Part shown: piece by piece, positions 17,911 through 27,217 of the stretch
Numbering within the stretch: position 1 is the stretch's first letter
Layout: each line of letters begins with the position of its first letter
NCBI GenBank assembly: GCA_019636875.1
Contig: JAHBWR010000010.1
Location: forward strand, 1 to 60,907
Source of the DNA: Nitrospira sp.
GTDB lineage: Bacteria; Nitrospirota; Nitrospiria; Nitrospirales; Nitrospiraceae
Direction: 5' to 3'
Length of the DNA stretch: 60,907 nt
Program-made: the position numbers and the translations under genes
Notes under the pieces: model-generated
Database searches by the model: none
Told to the model about the DNA's origin: nothing
The model's input: only the letters and a program-made list of their open reading frames with translations

Positions 17911-18579
17911 TCACACCGGCCACTGTTCTTCGTTCCACGCCATCTCCCAGAACATCCACTCGTACCGGGAGCTGATGATGAACGACTCCTCCATCCGACG
18001 CAGTTCCTCCTTGCCGGCGGTCTTGGCCCACTGATCGACTTTCTTCCGCATCCAAATTTGCACCTCTGCAAATTCCGGCGAGGCATAGAGCATGAGCCAA
18101 TCTCGATACGGATGCGATTTGGCAGGGTGTCCTTTCCGTAACAAGTGTTGTCCAACTACACAGTAGATCCAGGCGCAGGGGAGAGCTACCACGGTGACCT
18201 CTGCCGCCGTACCAGAAGCCGCGACGGTCAGCATGTGGCGTGTATAGGCATAATTAGTCGGTGCCATGGGGACCGAACTCATCTGTTTGGGCGTCAGATT
18301 CCATCGCTGGCCGTAGTTCTCGTGAAGACTACGCTCGACCGTAATGGTTTCTTCGGCAAGCTTCGCAAAACGCAGTGCACTGTCCGAGTCCGGGGCTCTG
18401 AGGATACCGGCGGCGAAGACACGGGAGAGGTCCCCGAGGAACCTTGCATCTTGCAGGATATAGTACTTGAATTTTTGCTCAGGCAACGTGCCGTCGCCGA
18501 GTGCAACGACAAAGGGATGGCTGAGCTGAGCCTCCCAGATTGAAACCGTCAGCTTTCTTAGATGGTTCGAAAACGACAT
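17911..18579 (-). CDS. tenA: TenA-family aminopyrimidine aminohydrolase (thiaminase II)
   Basis: TenA salvages thiamin breakdown products by hydrolysing the aminopyrimidine to HMP. The 222 residues show the conserved Asp44 (YYILQDARFLGDLSR), the Glu in AEETITVERSLHENYG, and the nucleophile Cys in LPCAWIYCVVG. The C-terminal MFWEMAWNEEQWP fits the family. GGAGG sits before ATG 18579, while the longer frame to 18612 lacks one. No thi genes and no TPP-riboswitch motifs lie beside it, so its control is not evident. It lies downstream of sthA on the same strand, with 117 bp between. Confidence 0.9.
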   Translation of the reverse strand: MSFSNHLRKLTVSIWEAQLSHPFVVALGDGTLPEQKFKYYILQDARFLGDLSRVFAAGILRAPDSDSALRFAKLAEETITVERSLHENYGQRWNLTPKQMSSVPMAPTNYAYTRHMLTVAASGTAAEVTVVALPCAWIYCVVGQHLLRKGHPAKSHPYRDWLMLYASPEFAEVQIWMRKKVDQWAKTAGKEELRRMEESFIISSRYEWMFWEMAWNEEQWPV

Positions 18580-18608
18580 GGGGTCCCTCCAAAGGCTCGA
18601 AGGTCTTT

Positions 18609-18641
18609 CCACTGCATCAACCTGTTTGAGAAATGCAGTGG
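18609..18641 (-). promoter_or_regulatory. Hairpin in the tenA leader
   Basis: Perfect 9-bp arms (CCACTGCAT and ATGCAGTGG) enclose a 15-nt loop, 30 bp upstream of the tenA start. It lacks a T-run and does not resemble the TPP riboswitch core. Confidence 0.5.
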
Positions 18642-18696
18642 TGGCTCGCTATACATGGTCATCACCCTGGAACAGTTGCCGAATATCGGTGTATTT

Positions 18697-20100
18697 TCAC
18701 AAATATGGAATCCAGGGTCGTGGTAATCGATTCATACCATCCAACGCCGCAACCTTGTAACATTCGGCTAATGTTGGATAGTTGAAGACGGTATCGATGA
18801 AATAATCGATCTTTCCGTGAAACGCCATGACTGCTTGGCCGATGTGAATGAGTTCCGTCGCGCCCTCACCGATCGCATGGACCCCAAGAAGATGCCTGGT
18901 ATGGCGATGAAACAAGATCTTGAGCATGCCGGTTTCGTCGCCGATCAGTTGTCCTCGGGCGATCTCTTTATAGCGTGCGATCCCGACGGCATAGGGAACT
19001 TGGGTCTGCTTCAATTCCTCCTCGTTCCGTCCTACCATGGAGATTTCTGGAATCGCATAGATCCCGTAGGGGAGCAGGAAGGTATCGGTACGATCAGAGT
19101 GGCCGAATGCATGGCTAGCTGCATGGCGTCCTTGCTGCATGGAAGTGGAGGCCAAGGCCGGAAATCCGATGATATCACCGGCTGCATAGATGTGCGGAAT
19201 TGAAGTTTGAAGATGTTCATTGACGGCCAAGCGTCCACGGGTATCGGGTTGCAGTCCGATGCCTTCCAGATTAAGGGCGCGACTGGCTCCGACTCGGCCA
19301 ACCGCATACATCAGGGTGGATGCTCGAAGCGGCCGGTTGTTCCGCAGTGAGACCTGGATGGATTTGTCCCAGTTGCGCTTGATCGCAAGAACCTCCTCAT
19401 CATGATAAAGCGTCACGCCGAGCTCCTTCATTTGTCGTTGGAGTGCATCGATGATCTCGGCGTCGACAAACTCCAGAAGCCGCGGTCGCTTGTCGATGAG
19501 TGTGACCGGAATGCCTAATGCGGCGAGCATGGACGCATACTCAGTTCCAATGACCCCCCCTCCGACGATGACGATCGATTTGGGGATTCGTTTCAAGGTC
19601 AGCAGGCCATCGGTATCGATGATGGCCTGATTGTCGAAGGGGACCTGGGGTGGTCGAGCGGGTTCTGTTCCGACGGCGATCACGATGAAGTCGGCCGTCA
19701 GCTCAAGGGAGCCACGGACCGTCTGAATGCGGAGCCGATGGGGATCGAGAAAACTGGCCGTTCCAAAAAACATGTCGATTCGGTTCCGGGCCATTTGATC
19801 TTGGACGATCTGAATCTCATTTTTGATGACGTGGTTGGCACGAAACGCGAGGTCTTCGATGGTAATGGTTTTCTTTAGCCGATAGGTCCCGCCATAGATG
19901 CTGCGTTGGCGAAATCCTGAAAGGTAGAGCACGGCTTCACGGAGAGATTTGCTGGGAATGGTGCCGGTATTGATGCAGACACCACCAAGGACCATCTTGC
20001 GTTCGATGATCCCGACCTTCTTGCCGAGCTTGGCTGCCTGAACGGCCGCCTTCTGGCCGGCTGGTCCTGTTCCAATGACGAGTAGATCGTAACGAGCCAT
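18697..20100 (-). CDS. sthA: Soluble pyridine nucleotide transhydrogenase
   Basis: Exchanges reducing equivalents between NADPH and NAD+. The 467-residue flavoprotein has an N-terminal FAD-binding GTGPAGQKAA motif and the SthA-type sequence CINTGTIPSKSLREAVLY. Here the redox-active second Cys of related disulfide reductases is replaced, which separates SthA from lipoamide dehydrogenase. The NAD-binding VIVGGGVIGTEYASML, the FAD-binding IYAAGDIIGFPALAS and the C-terminal dimer domain complete it. No strong ribosome site was seen before ATG 20100. With malic enzyme and PycAB in the window it would help balance the NADPH pool. Confidence 0.92.
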   Translation of the reverse strand: MARYDLLVIGTGPAGQKAAVQAAKLGKKVGIIERKMVLGGVCINTGTIPSKSLREAVLYLSGFRQRSIYGGTYRLKKTITIEDLAFRANHVIKNEIQIVQDQMARNRIDMFFGTASFLDPHRLRIQTVRGSLELTADFIVIAVGTEPARPPQVPFDNQAIIDTDGLLTLKRIPKSIVIVGGGVIGTEYASMLAALGIPVTLIDKRPRLLEFVDAEIIDALQRQMKELGVTLYHDEEVLAIKRNWDKSIQVSLRNNRPLRASTLMYAVGRVGASRALNLEGIGLQPDTRGRLAVNEHLQTSIPHIYAAGDIIGFPALASTSMQQGRHAASHAFGHSDRTDTFLLPYGIYAIPEISMVGRNEEELKQTQVPYAVGIARYKEIARGQLIGDETGMLKILFHRHTRHLLGVHAIGEGATELIHIGQAVMAFHGKIDYFIDTVFNYPTLAECYKVAALDGMNRLPRPWIPYL

Positions 20101-20188
20101 CAGCGTTTGTGGACTGCCGAGGTGACGGGTGACTGTTACGCGTGAGAGGCAGTCATCCCGTCATCTCAACTTCAAGTGTCCTAGCGGC

Positions 20189-20851
20189 TTAGCTCTCCGT
20201 CACCAAACGCCGGGCGATCTGGAAGGCCTCTTCCATATCCGGCAATTGAGTAAGCTCAGGGGTGATTTGAAGATGGCGAATGGTGTTCATCTTATCGACG
20301 ACCATCACGGCTCTTGTCAAAATGTGTGGACCTTCCAAGAAGAGGCCATGGCTCTTCCCAAAATCGCCGCCACGATAATCCGAGAGGAACGTCACGTTGC
20401 CGATCCTGGCTTCCTGTGCGAAACGCTTCTGTGCAAAGGGTGTATCGACACTGACCGTGATGAGTTCCACCATCTTATCAAGCCCTTTATTCTTCTCGCT
20501 AAGAAGATGTGTCTGTTGTTCACAGACCGGCGTATCCAGGGACGGGACGATGTTGATGATGCGGACTTTCCCCGCCCCTTTTGTTTCCACAATATTGACG
20601 AGCGTCAAGTCGTTCTGTGCCACCTTGACGTCCCGTAGTGTATCTCCGATCTTTACCCCGCTCCCGCTCAACGGCAGTGGGTCGCCCTTGAACAGGACGT
20701 TGTTTCCCTCTCCGGCGGTGACGGTTCCGTCGGCTACCGGCATGTTTTTGTATGAGAACGCCTGCCCGGATGATCCCGTCATCGTCTGGCATCCTACGAG
20801 GCCCAATGATAGGCACAGAGCCGTACCGAACATCCAATATCTCGTCTGCAT
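20189..20851 (-). CDS. Tpx-like thiol peroxidase, predicted lipoprotein lacking the resolving Cys
   Basis: The 220-residue product begins with a signal peptide ending in a lipobox (LVGC, Cys21), then a Tpx-type peroxiredoxin domain from about residue 48. The peroxidatic site is SLDTPVC at Cys110, which fits the Tpx SxDxxVC motif. The segment aligned with the resolving Cys95 of E. coli Tpx reads TPFAQKRFAQEA, with Ala145 in its place. No other Cys exists in the mature domain. It is therefore a membrane-anchored 1-Cys variant that would need an external thiol. Typical Tpx is cytoplasmic and 2-Cys. ATG 20851 has AAAGGAG upstream. It is the last gene of the pycA-pycB-hydrolase row. Confidence 0.85.
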   Translation of the reverse strand: MQTRYWMFGTALCLSLGLVGCQTMTGSSGQAFSYKNMPVADGTVTAGEGNNVLFKGDPLPLSGSGVKIGDTLRDVKVAQNDLTLVNIVETKGAGKVRIINIVPSLDTPVCEQQTHLLSEKNKGLDKMVELITVSVDTPFAQKRFAQEARIGNVTFLSDYRGGDFGKSHGLFLEGPHILTRAVMVVDKMNTIRHLQITPELTQLPDMEEAFQIARRLVTES

Positions 20852-20904
20852 CGTCTGCTCCTTTCTGAAGATGATGAGCGGGAAGCCCGCTCGAACGATC
20901 CATT

Positions 20905-21915
20905 TCAGGGTGATGTGTGAATATACGTGATCAGCGACCGGTTGACCAGCTCCGGCCGTTCCCATTGGGGCATATGGCCGGCATTGGGAATGCTGACGAA
21001 TGTGGATGTGCGGATGCGGTGGTGCAGTTCTTCACCGACTGCGATAGGAAACACCCGGTCAGATTCACCCCAGATGATCATGGTTGGGTGTGTGATGCTT
21101 GCAAGGTGTGGAGCGAAATCCGTTTCCCAGGAGGGCAGAGCGTTCCGCATTGCCAGGATGGGTTTGATGACGCCAGGGCGACGGCGGTTTAGATTAGATC
21201 GGTCGACCACGGCCGGTGTGAGGAGCGTGTGATCGTGGACGATTTCTTTCAGGACCGAATCGGTGACCATTCCGCCGAATAGCCAATTACCGAACGAGAT
21301 CAACCACCAGGGGGCGCGCGTTTCCAACGCTTGCCGGAATGAACGGCTGGTGAGCTTGGCCATGACCTGAGACGGTAGCCCACCGATGAGCACAAGTTTG
21401 TCGACACGAGTCGGATGGGATAAGGCCATCCCAATAGCCAACCCCGCACCCATCGAATTGCCGATCAGTGTGGCATGAGAAATCTCTAGCGCATCCATAA
21501 ATCCCAGACAGTAATCCAACATTTGATTCGGCAGGTAGTCAATATCGGGTTTGTCGGACAGTCCGGAACCGGGCAGGTCCAGCGTCAGGGTCCGGAAATG
21601 TTTGGACAGTGCTTGTTGCTGATGTTCCCACTGCCACATGGATCCACCGAAGCCATGGATTAAGATCACCGGTGGGCCGGTGCCGACATCAAGATAGGCA
21701 ATCTGCTGATCGTGGACGTGCACGGTCTTGATCGGGATTCGTTCTGTCGGGGAAGGTGCTAACGGCTCAAAGTAGTGGGGAATTGGTGGAGGTGAAGCGC
21801 AGGCAGTCATGAGTAATGATAAGAGCCACAAGACGAGCCACGCAAGATGCCCGTGTTTGGAGAGAGAGGCGGTAGACACGCCGGTAGCATTACTCAAGCT
21901 GGATGACCGTTTCAT
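20905..21915 (-). CDS. Alpha/beta hydrolase, predicted lipoprotein
   Basis: A 336-residue alpha/beta-hydrolase fold protein. The oxyanion motif is IHGFGGSMW, the nucleophile elbow is GNSMGAG (Ser), the acid is probably Asp in WGESDRVFP, and the His is in NAGHMPQWERP. The N-terminus has a hydrophobic segment ending in a lipobox (LLMTAC), so the enzyme is likely membrane-anchored. The n-region before the hydrophobic core is long (about 25 residues). The true start may therefore lie downstream of ATG 21915, which overlaps pycB by 26 bp. Substrate unknown. Confidence 0.85.
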   Translation of the reverse strand: MKRSSSLSNATGVSTASLSKHGHLAWLVLWLLSLLMTACASPPPIPHYFEPLAPSPTERIPIKTVHVHDQQIAYLDVGTGPPVILIHGFGGSMWQWEHQQQALSKHFRTLTLDLPGSGLSDKPDIDYLPNQMLDYCLGFMDALEISHATLIGNSMGAGLAIGMALSHPTRVDKLVLIGGLPSQVMAKLTSRSFRQALETRAPWWLISFGNWLFGGMVTDSVLKEIVHDHTLLTPAVVDRSNLNRRRPGVIKPILAMRNALPSWETDFAPHLASITHPTMIIWGESDRVFPIAVGEELHHRIRTSTFVSIPNAGHMPQWERPELVNRSLITYIHTSP

Positions 21916-23845
21916 CCGTCTTTACATTGTCTCCTTCGCTTGCGAGGATGGCAGAGACTTTCCCATCGATGGGCGCCGGCACTTGGCTTTCCATCTTCAT
22001 CGCTTCGATGATCAATAGAGGATCTCCAGCCTTGACCTGATCCCCAACCGCTGTAAGGATCTTCACGACTCGACCGGGCATGGGTGGAGCAACGTCACCA
22101 GGTTTCGCAGGTCTTGGTCGTTTGGGAGTCGCACCCGTTCCTGCTTGATGAGCCTCTGGAACGCCGGCTAAGATTTCCCGAATGGGTTCGAGCGAGACCT
22201 CTTGAAGCCTGTCATTGACCCTGATGTAGTAGGGTTTTCGGCCATCGGTCTGGCGGCCTGATCCCGAGACTTTTACGTGGTAGGTTTCGCCGTGGACGGT
22301 GATATTGAACTCGACGGGAGCCAGATGAAGTTCACCCGCGACCGCCGGACCCTTGGCTAAAGTTGTTTCGAGTGGTTCAGGGATGAGATCCCCCTTCTCC
22401 CGCGCTTCAAAAAAATCTCGAGCGATCGCCGGGAACAGGATGAATGAGAGTCGATCTTCGATACTGGTTGCCGAGGAAGGCAAATCCTTTACGACCGCAT
22501 CCAGTTCCGATTCCAATTGGTCCGCCGGCCGAGTCTTGATCGGGTCTTCATCGCCGATGGCACGTGCCATGATCTCCCTGGCAACCGGGCCGGGAGCTCT
22601 GCCGTAGAGTCCAAGAAAGTAATTCTTGGTTTCGTTGGTGATGACTTTGTACCGTTCTCCCGTCAGCACATTGAGTGTCGCCTGAGTGCCGACGATTTGG
22701 CTGGTCGGGGTAACGAGAGGTGGGTATCCCATATCCTCTCTGACGCGGGGGACCTCTTCGAGGACTTCTCTCATCCGGTCCAGCGCGTTCTGTTCGGTCA
22801 ACTGAGCTGCCAAGTTGGAGAGCATCCCACCGGGAATCTGCGAAGTCAGGATTTCCGCATCGACACCGGTGAAGTCGCTCTCAAATTGACGATACTTTCG
22901 GCGGACCTCCCGGAAATGTTCCGTAATCGGTAGGAACGATGCGAGATTCAACCCTGTGTCGTAGGGCGTGTTCTGCAGTGACGCTACCAGCGTTTCCGTC
23001 GCCGGGTGCGAGGTTCCTCCGGCGAGCGGAGAGATGGAGGTATCGAGCATGTCGAGTCCTCCAAGGATGGCCATCAGCGACGACATGGAGGCCATGCCGG
23101 AGGTGTAGTGGGAATGCAGATGGATCGGCACGTCCACTGCGGCTTTTAAACGTTTGACCAGCTGATATGCATCGAGGGGAGCCAGAAGGCCGGCCATGTC
23201 CTTGATGCACAAGGTGTCAGTGCCGAGATCCTCAAGCTTTCTGGCGAGGTCGACGTAGCGATCGATATTGTGAACCGGACTGACAGTATAACTAATGGCC
23301 GCCTCAGCATGTTTGCCGCAAGCTTTGACTTCCCGAACGGCTCGGTCGAGATTGCGGACATCGTTGAGTGCGTCAAAAACTCTGAAGACGTCGATGCCGT
23401 TGGCGGCCGAGCGTTCAATGAATCGCTCGAGCACATCGTCGGCATAGTGCCGATAGCCCACGAGGTTTTGCCCTCGCAAAAGCATCTGAAGTTTGGTGTT
23501 GGGCATGGCTGCGCGCAGTGCGCGGAGCCGCTCCCAGGGATCTTCTTTGAGGAAGCGAAGACAGGTGTCAAATGTGGCTCCACCCCAGACCTCCAACGAC
23601 CAATAGCCCACGGCGTCCAGCTTTTGGGCGATGGGCAGCATATCTTCCGTCCGCATCCTGGTTGCCAACAGCGACTGATGGCCGTCGCGTAGCGCGACGT
23701 CGGTAATGCGGATAGGTTTCCCGGCCGCCGGCTCAATGGCCAATTCACCGAAGGATGGCCTGGGATGCTTGGATGTCTTGATCGCAGGGGCCGGGCGCCT
23801 GGTTTTTCTCGCGGGTCTTCTTATGGTCGGTCGTTTTTTTGCCAT
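21890..23845 (-). CDS. pycB: Pyruvate carboxylase subunit B (carboxyltransferase + biotin carrier)
   Basis: Transfers CO2 from biotin to pyruvate, giving oxaloacetate. The 651-residue protein has a basic 25-residue N-terminal extension. The carboxyltransferase domain follows, with metal-binding residues in TDVALRDGHQSLLATRM, IKDMAGLL and HLHSHYTSGMA. A conserved-carboxylase linker is next, and the biotinyl domain carries EAMKMES near the C-terminus. Homologues also act in oxaloacetate decarboxylase sodium pumps. No membrane OadB or OadG partner is in this window, which favours the soluble carboxylase. The gene follows pycA after 45 bp and overlaps the hydrolase gene, so it sits in one operon. 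Confidence 0.93.
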   Translation of the reverse strand: MAKKRPTIRRPARKTRRPAPAIKTSKHPRPSFGELAIEPAAGKPIRITDVALRDGHQSLLATRMRTEDMLPIAQKLDAVGYWSLEVWGGATFDTCLRFLKEDPWERLRALRAAMPNTKLQMLLRGQNLVGYRHYADDVLERFIERSAANGIDVFRVFDALNDVRNLDRAVREVKACGKHAEAAISYTVSPVHNIDRYVDLARKLEDLGTDTLCIKDMAGLLAPLDAYQLVKRLKAAVDVPIHLHSHYTSGMASMSSLMAILGGLDMLDTSISPLAGGTSHPATETLVASLQNTPYDTGLNLASFLPITEHFREVRRKYRQFESDFTGVDAEILTSQIPGGMLSNLAAQLTEQNALDRMREVLEEVPRVREDMGYPPLVTPTSQIVGTQATLNVLTGERYKVITNETKNYFLGLYGRAPGPVAREIMARAIGDEDPIKTRPADQLESELDAVVKDLPSSATSIEDRLSFILFPAIARDFFEAREKGDLIPEPLETTLAKGPAVAGELHLAPVEFNITVHGETYHVKVSGSGRQTDGRKPYYIRVNDRLQEVSLEPIREILAGVPEAHQAGTGATPKRPRPAKPGDVAPPMPGRVVKILTAVGDQVKAGDPLLIIEAMKMESQVPAPIDGKVSAILASEGDNVKTDETVIQLE

Positions 23846-23890
23846 GGGAGATGGTGCATCCTTGTGAATGTCGCAACGCGGGTGGCCTGA

Positions 23891-25309
23891 TTACAACCCT
23901 TCATAGGCGGCGATGGCAGCCGATAGGGCTAAGACCAGATCCTCCGGTTGATCAACTTCATCGTAGTTAAAGAGTTCGGGATGGGTCTCGATATAGGAGG
24001 TATCAAATCGTCCTGCCATAAAGTCCGGTTCCTGCATGATGGCTTCCATGAAGGGAATCGTGGTTTTTATTCCACGAAGCACATACTCTTCGAGCGATCG
24101 TCTCATACGGCTGACGGTTTCTTCCCAGGTGCGGCCTCGAACCGTCAATTTAGCCAAGAGGGCATCATAATAGGGGGGTACCGTGTAATCCCTATAGACG
24201 GCTCCGTCGATACGCACGCCGATTCCGCCGGGAGAGAGGTAAGCCGTCACTCTTCCGGTACAGGGCAGAAAATTGTTCTTCGGATCCTCCGCGTTGATCC
24301 GACACTGAATGGCGTGGCCTTGCAGGATGACGTCCTTTTGCTGGATGCTCAGCGGCAGGCCCGCCGCACTCTTGATCTGATTTCGTACGATATCGATGGC
24401 CGTGATCTGCTCTGTCACCGTATGCTCGACCTGGAGACGAGGGTTCATCTCGATGAAGTAGAATTTGCCGTCTTGATCGAGCAGAAATTCCACGGTGCCG
24501 GCGTTGTCATAATTTACCGCCCGCGCGATGGCGATCGCGGCGTTGCCCATTTCTTCTCGGAGCTCCTGTGTCAGCACCAACGAAGGAGCGATCTCGATCA
24601 GTTTCTGATGCCGTCGTTGGATAGAACAGTCTCGTTCCCCCAGATGGATGATTGTCCCATGCCGATCTCCCAGTAGCTGGAACTCAATATGATGCGGTCG
24701 CTCGACATATTTTTCGATAAATACACTACCGTCTCCGAAAGCGGACTCCGCTTCTCGGGCGGCCACTTCCATGTTTTCGCGCAGCTCTTCGTCGGTGCGA
24801 ACCACACGAAGTCCGCGTCCTCCACCTCCTGCACTGGCTTTGATGATGACAGGATACCCGACCTCTTTGGCGAAGGCCAACGCTTGCTTAAACGTGCTCA
24901 CTCCACCGGTGGTGCCTGGCACGATGGGCACGCCGATACGTTCAGCCAATTCGCGCGCTCGTACCTTGCTGCCCATCAGCGTGATTGCATGAGGTGAGGG
25001 GCCGATAAACGTGATACCGGACGTTTGGCAAAGCTCGGCAAACTCCGCATTTTCAGAGAGAAATCCGTAGCCGGGATGGATAGCATCGGCTCCGATCTGG
25101 AGCGCAAGGTTGACGATCTGTTGCCCGTCGAGGAAGCCTTTGACCGGTCCGGGACCGACGACGTGCGCCTCGTCGGCCTTCTTAACATAGATTCCGGTGG
25201 AGTCCGCCTCGGAGTGGATGGCAGCCGTGGCGATATTCAATTCCCGACAAGCGCGGATGATCCTCATGGCAATTTCACCGCGATTGGCCACTAAGATCTT
25301 CTTGAACAT
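23891..25309 (-). CDS. pycA: Pyruvate carboxylase subunit A (biotin carboxylase)
   Basis: ATP-dependent carboxylation of biotin, the first half of the pyruvate carboxylase reaction. The 472-residue product matches AccC/PycA: KILVANRGEIAMRIIRA, the ATP-grasp glycine loop KASAGGGGRGLRVV, the HIEFQ and GERDCSIQRRHQK blocks, and the active-site EMNPRLQVEHTVTE. ATG 25309 gives the normal N-terminus. An upstream frame to 25513 has no family match and crosses the divergent promoter region. The pairing with pycB, not with accB or accD, supports pyruvate as the final acceptor. It supplies oxaloacetate for the C4 pool. Confidence 0.94.
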   Translation of the reverse strand: MFKKILVANRGEIAMRIIRACRELNIATAAIHSEADSTGIYVKKADEAHVVGPGPVKGFLDGQQIVNLALQIGADAIHPGYGFLSENAEFAELCQTSGITFIGPSPHAITLMGSKVRARELAERIGVPIVPGTTGGVSTFKQALAFAKEVGYPVIIKASAGGGGRGLRVVRTDEELRENMEVAAREAESAFGDGSVFIEKYVERPHHIEFQLLGDRHGTIIHLGERDCSIQRRHQKLIEIAPSLVLTQELREEMGNAAIAIARAVNYDNAGTVEFLLDQDGKFYFIEMNPRLQVEHTVTEQITAIDIVRNQIKSAAGLPLSIQQKDVILQGHAIQCRINAEDPKNNFLPCTGRVTAYLSPGGIGVRIDGAVYRDYTVPPYYDALLAKLTVRGRTWEETVSRMRRSLEEYVLRGIKTTIPFMEAIMQEPDFMAGRFDTSYIETHPELFNYDEVDQPEDLVLALSAAIAAYEGL

Positions 25310-25551
25310 ACTCCGAACCTTTGGGTTCCTGTGTGGATAGAGAGAGCGAATACAGAAAATGACCGGGTAAGCTAGCATAGGATCAGGAGGCCTGTCGAGG
25401 GAGTTGCTCTTTGGAGCCAGCAAATCATCGGGTGTCGAGCAGGAGCAGTTTTGCAATTTGCCCGGGAAACAATAGGGTCGCTCTGTCGGCCTTTGTTCTG
25501 TACAATGCCTCATTTCGTCTGGGCAACGGCTTGTTAAGCGAGGTTTGTCTG

Positions 25552-26646
25552 ATGACTCGAAGAGTTTCCATCTCCACTTGTACTCAGTATCGGGATGCCA
25601 TGGAAGGTCATGCTGGTTGCATGGCCAGTATTCGCAGATGGAGTGCCCTTCAGCGGACTGCCAACAGAGGACTCCTTTCCTTTTGCATGGTCATGTTGAT
25701 CGGGCTTGTCTCCACACCGGTCTGGAGCGAAACTCCTGCTCCATCAGTCCATTGGGGGGCCATGGCGTTTCCTGATCAATATTCCACGTTCACCGGCGGG
25801 CTGACCCTCAATCGGTTCACACCGACGGATGGTCTGGGGAACAAGTATGATTCGACCGTTGGGAATACGCTCGGCTTTAATTTGATTACGCTGAGCTGGA
25901 CCCAGCATTGGGGCGGAATCCTGCAAGGTTGGAGCACCAATCTCACGGCGGGGGTCAGCCCCACCGCCGATGAACCCACGCAGTACTTTCAGAACAAAGT
26001 TGTCCATCAACTGCGTCAGTTGCCCACGGTTCCGACTGTGGATCCTCGAAAAGAAACCGACGTAATGATCGATGGTTCTCTGACCAGGTGGTTTCCCTTG
26101 TTTCGTCCGAAAGTCATCTTTATGGGTGCCGGATTTTCTGTCGGGACGATCTATCAACAAGGGTTTCTTCGAGGCGGTATCCGACGGATGCCGATTACAC
26201 CAACCCTCTATCACAGTGAGAAATGGGGCGATGTGAGCTTCCGGGCTTCGGCCTTGGGGCGAATCAGTTACCAGAGCAACGGAGCTGTGCTCCACTCCGT
26301 GAGACAGACGGCAGGTCTCGTGCAACCTTCTCTTGCCTTTGGTCAGTATGTCACGACTGAGACGGGCGAAACGATTCCTACATGGGAAATTGAACTTGCC
26401 TTGATGTGGGACTCAGGGATCTTCGTCAATACGATGGGGCAGAGCCAGGAGCAGTTTGCCTGGGCACTGGCGGCATCCGTCGGGCCGCTTCGGTTTGAAA
26501 CGTGGAACGACAGCATGGGCAATATCGCAGAGCGAGATTATGGTCCAACCTACGGTGCGATGCTGACACTCGATGTCCTCCGCATGTGGAACTTCATTCA
26601 GGCCTTCCGAATGACTTCTGCCGCTCACGCTCCAGCGCCGTCATAG
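25552..26646 (+). CDS. Predicted envelope (outer-membrane-like) protein of unknown function
   Basis: The 364-residue product has a hydrophobic signal segment (RGLLSFCMVMLIGLVSTPVWSE, with the core at about residues 44-58 from this start). The rest consists mainly of short alternating beta-type stretches rich in Gly, Trp, Phe and Thr. It contains no long helices and few Cys, which is typical of a beta-barrel. ATG 25552 has GCGAGG upstream. ATGs at 25600 and 25621 would give a more usual signal peptide length. It is divergent from pycA. I recognise no specific family. Confidence 0.6.
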   Translation: MTRRVSISTCTQYRDAMEGHAGCMASIRRWSALQRTANRGLLSFCMVMLIGLVSTPVWSETPAPSVHWGAMAFPDQYSTFTGGLTLNRFTPTDGLGNKYDSTVGNTLGFNLITLSWTQHWGGILQGWSTNLTAGVSPTADEPTQYFQNKVVHQLRQLPTVPTVDPRKETDVMIDGSLTRWFPLFRPKVIFMGAGFSVGTIYQQGFLRGGIRRMPITPTLYHSEKWGDVSFRASALGRISYQSNGAVLHSVRQTAGLVQPSLAFGQYVTTETGETIPTWEIELALMWDSGIFVNTMGQSQEQFAWALAASVGPLRFETWNDSMGNIAERDYGPTYGAMLTLDVLRMWNFIQAFRMTSAAHAPAPS

Positions 26647-26747
26647 CGTTGTTCGCGAAGAATGGCCTCAGCGCCATACATGCACGCATCACTCGTTCCT
26701 ACCTGTCTTGAATCCAATCAGATGCACTGAATCGAAAGAGATACGTA

Positions 26748-26776
26748 TTCTGGTTCTACTACGAAGAGAACCAGAA
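26748..26776. repeat. Perfect 10-bp inverted repeat in a long leader
   Basis: The arms TTCTGGTTCT and AGAACCAGAA enclose a 9-nt loop. Two further hairpins follow before the next gene: ACCATT/AATGGT at 26918-26934 and CGTGCG/CGCACG at 26942-26962. The last abuts the ribosome site. The 328 bp between stop 26646 and ATG 26975 hold no gene that I can support. Confidence 0.55.
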
Positions 26777-26974
26777 GGGAAATCCTCAACAATCGTCGGT
26801 CTTCTGAATAATCTTCGCGGCATTGTTCTTGCGATTAGATATTCAGTATTCGAAGTGCCTCGGTCTGGTAGGGTTCCTAGTTGTTTGCAGGGGCACCAAT
26901 ATGGGACTCTCGTCGAGACCATTCACTCAATGGTACCTAGGCGTGCGGATGAAATTCGCACGAAGGAGGACCTC

Positions 26975-27217
26975 ATGACCACAAGAAGGAGCCAGCTCGG
27001 TCACCATGCGTTAACGGCCATTATGCTCGTCCTCGTTCTCGGTGCGCTTGCGATGATTTGGCCCGGCATCATTGCCGTGTTTCTGGGCATCCTTTTGTTG
27101 CTTCAATCATTCAGCGCCAGTCAGGAGCTTGCATTGCTGTCGTGGGCCGAGGTCGGTCATATGCCGATTGCTCTTTCCTCTCTCCCAAGACCAGGTCTTT
27201 CGCCGGATCTCTCATGA
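26975..27217 (+). CDS. Small membrane protein of unknown function (80 aa)
   Basis: ATG 26975 has AAGGAGGA at ideal spacing. The longer frame from 26708 crosses three hairpins and is unlikely. Residues about 13-48 are strongly hydrophobic (ALTAIMLVLVLGALAMIWPG and IIAVFLGILLLLQSF). That is enough for one long or two short membrane helices with a Pro-Gly turn. The C-terminal third is polar and Pro-rich. No family is recognised. Confidence 0.6.
   Translation: MTTRRSQLGHHALTAIMLVLVLGALAMIWPGIIAVFLGILLLLQSFSASQELALLSWAEVGHMPIALSSLPRPGLSPDLS

Noticed and set aside
18580..18696. TPP riboswitch before tenA
   Set aside because: Neither the CTGAGA motif nor the second conserved TPP core is present; only a simple hairpin is seen.
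25310..25513. N-terminal extension of PycA
   Set aside because: No family match, no ribosome site, and it fills the divergent promoter region.
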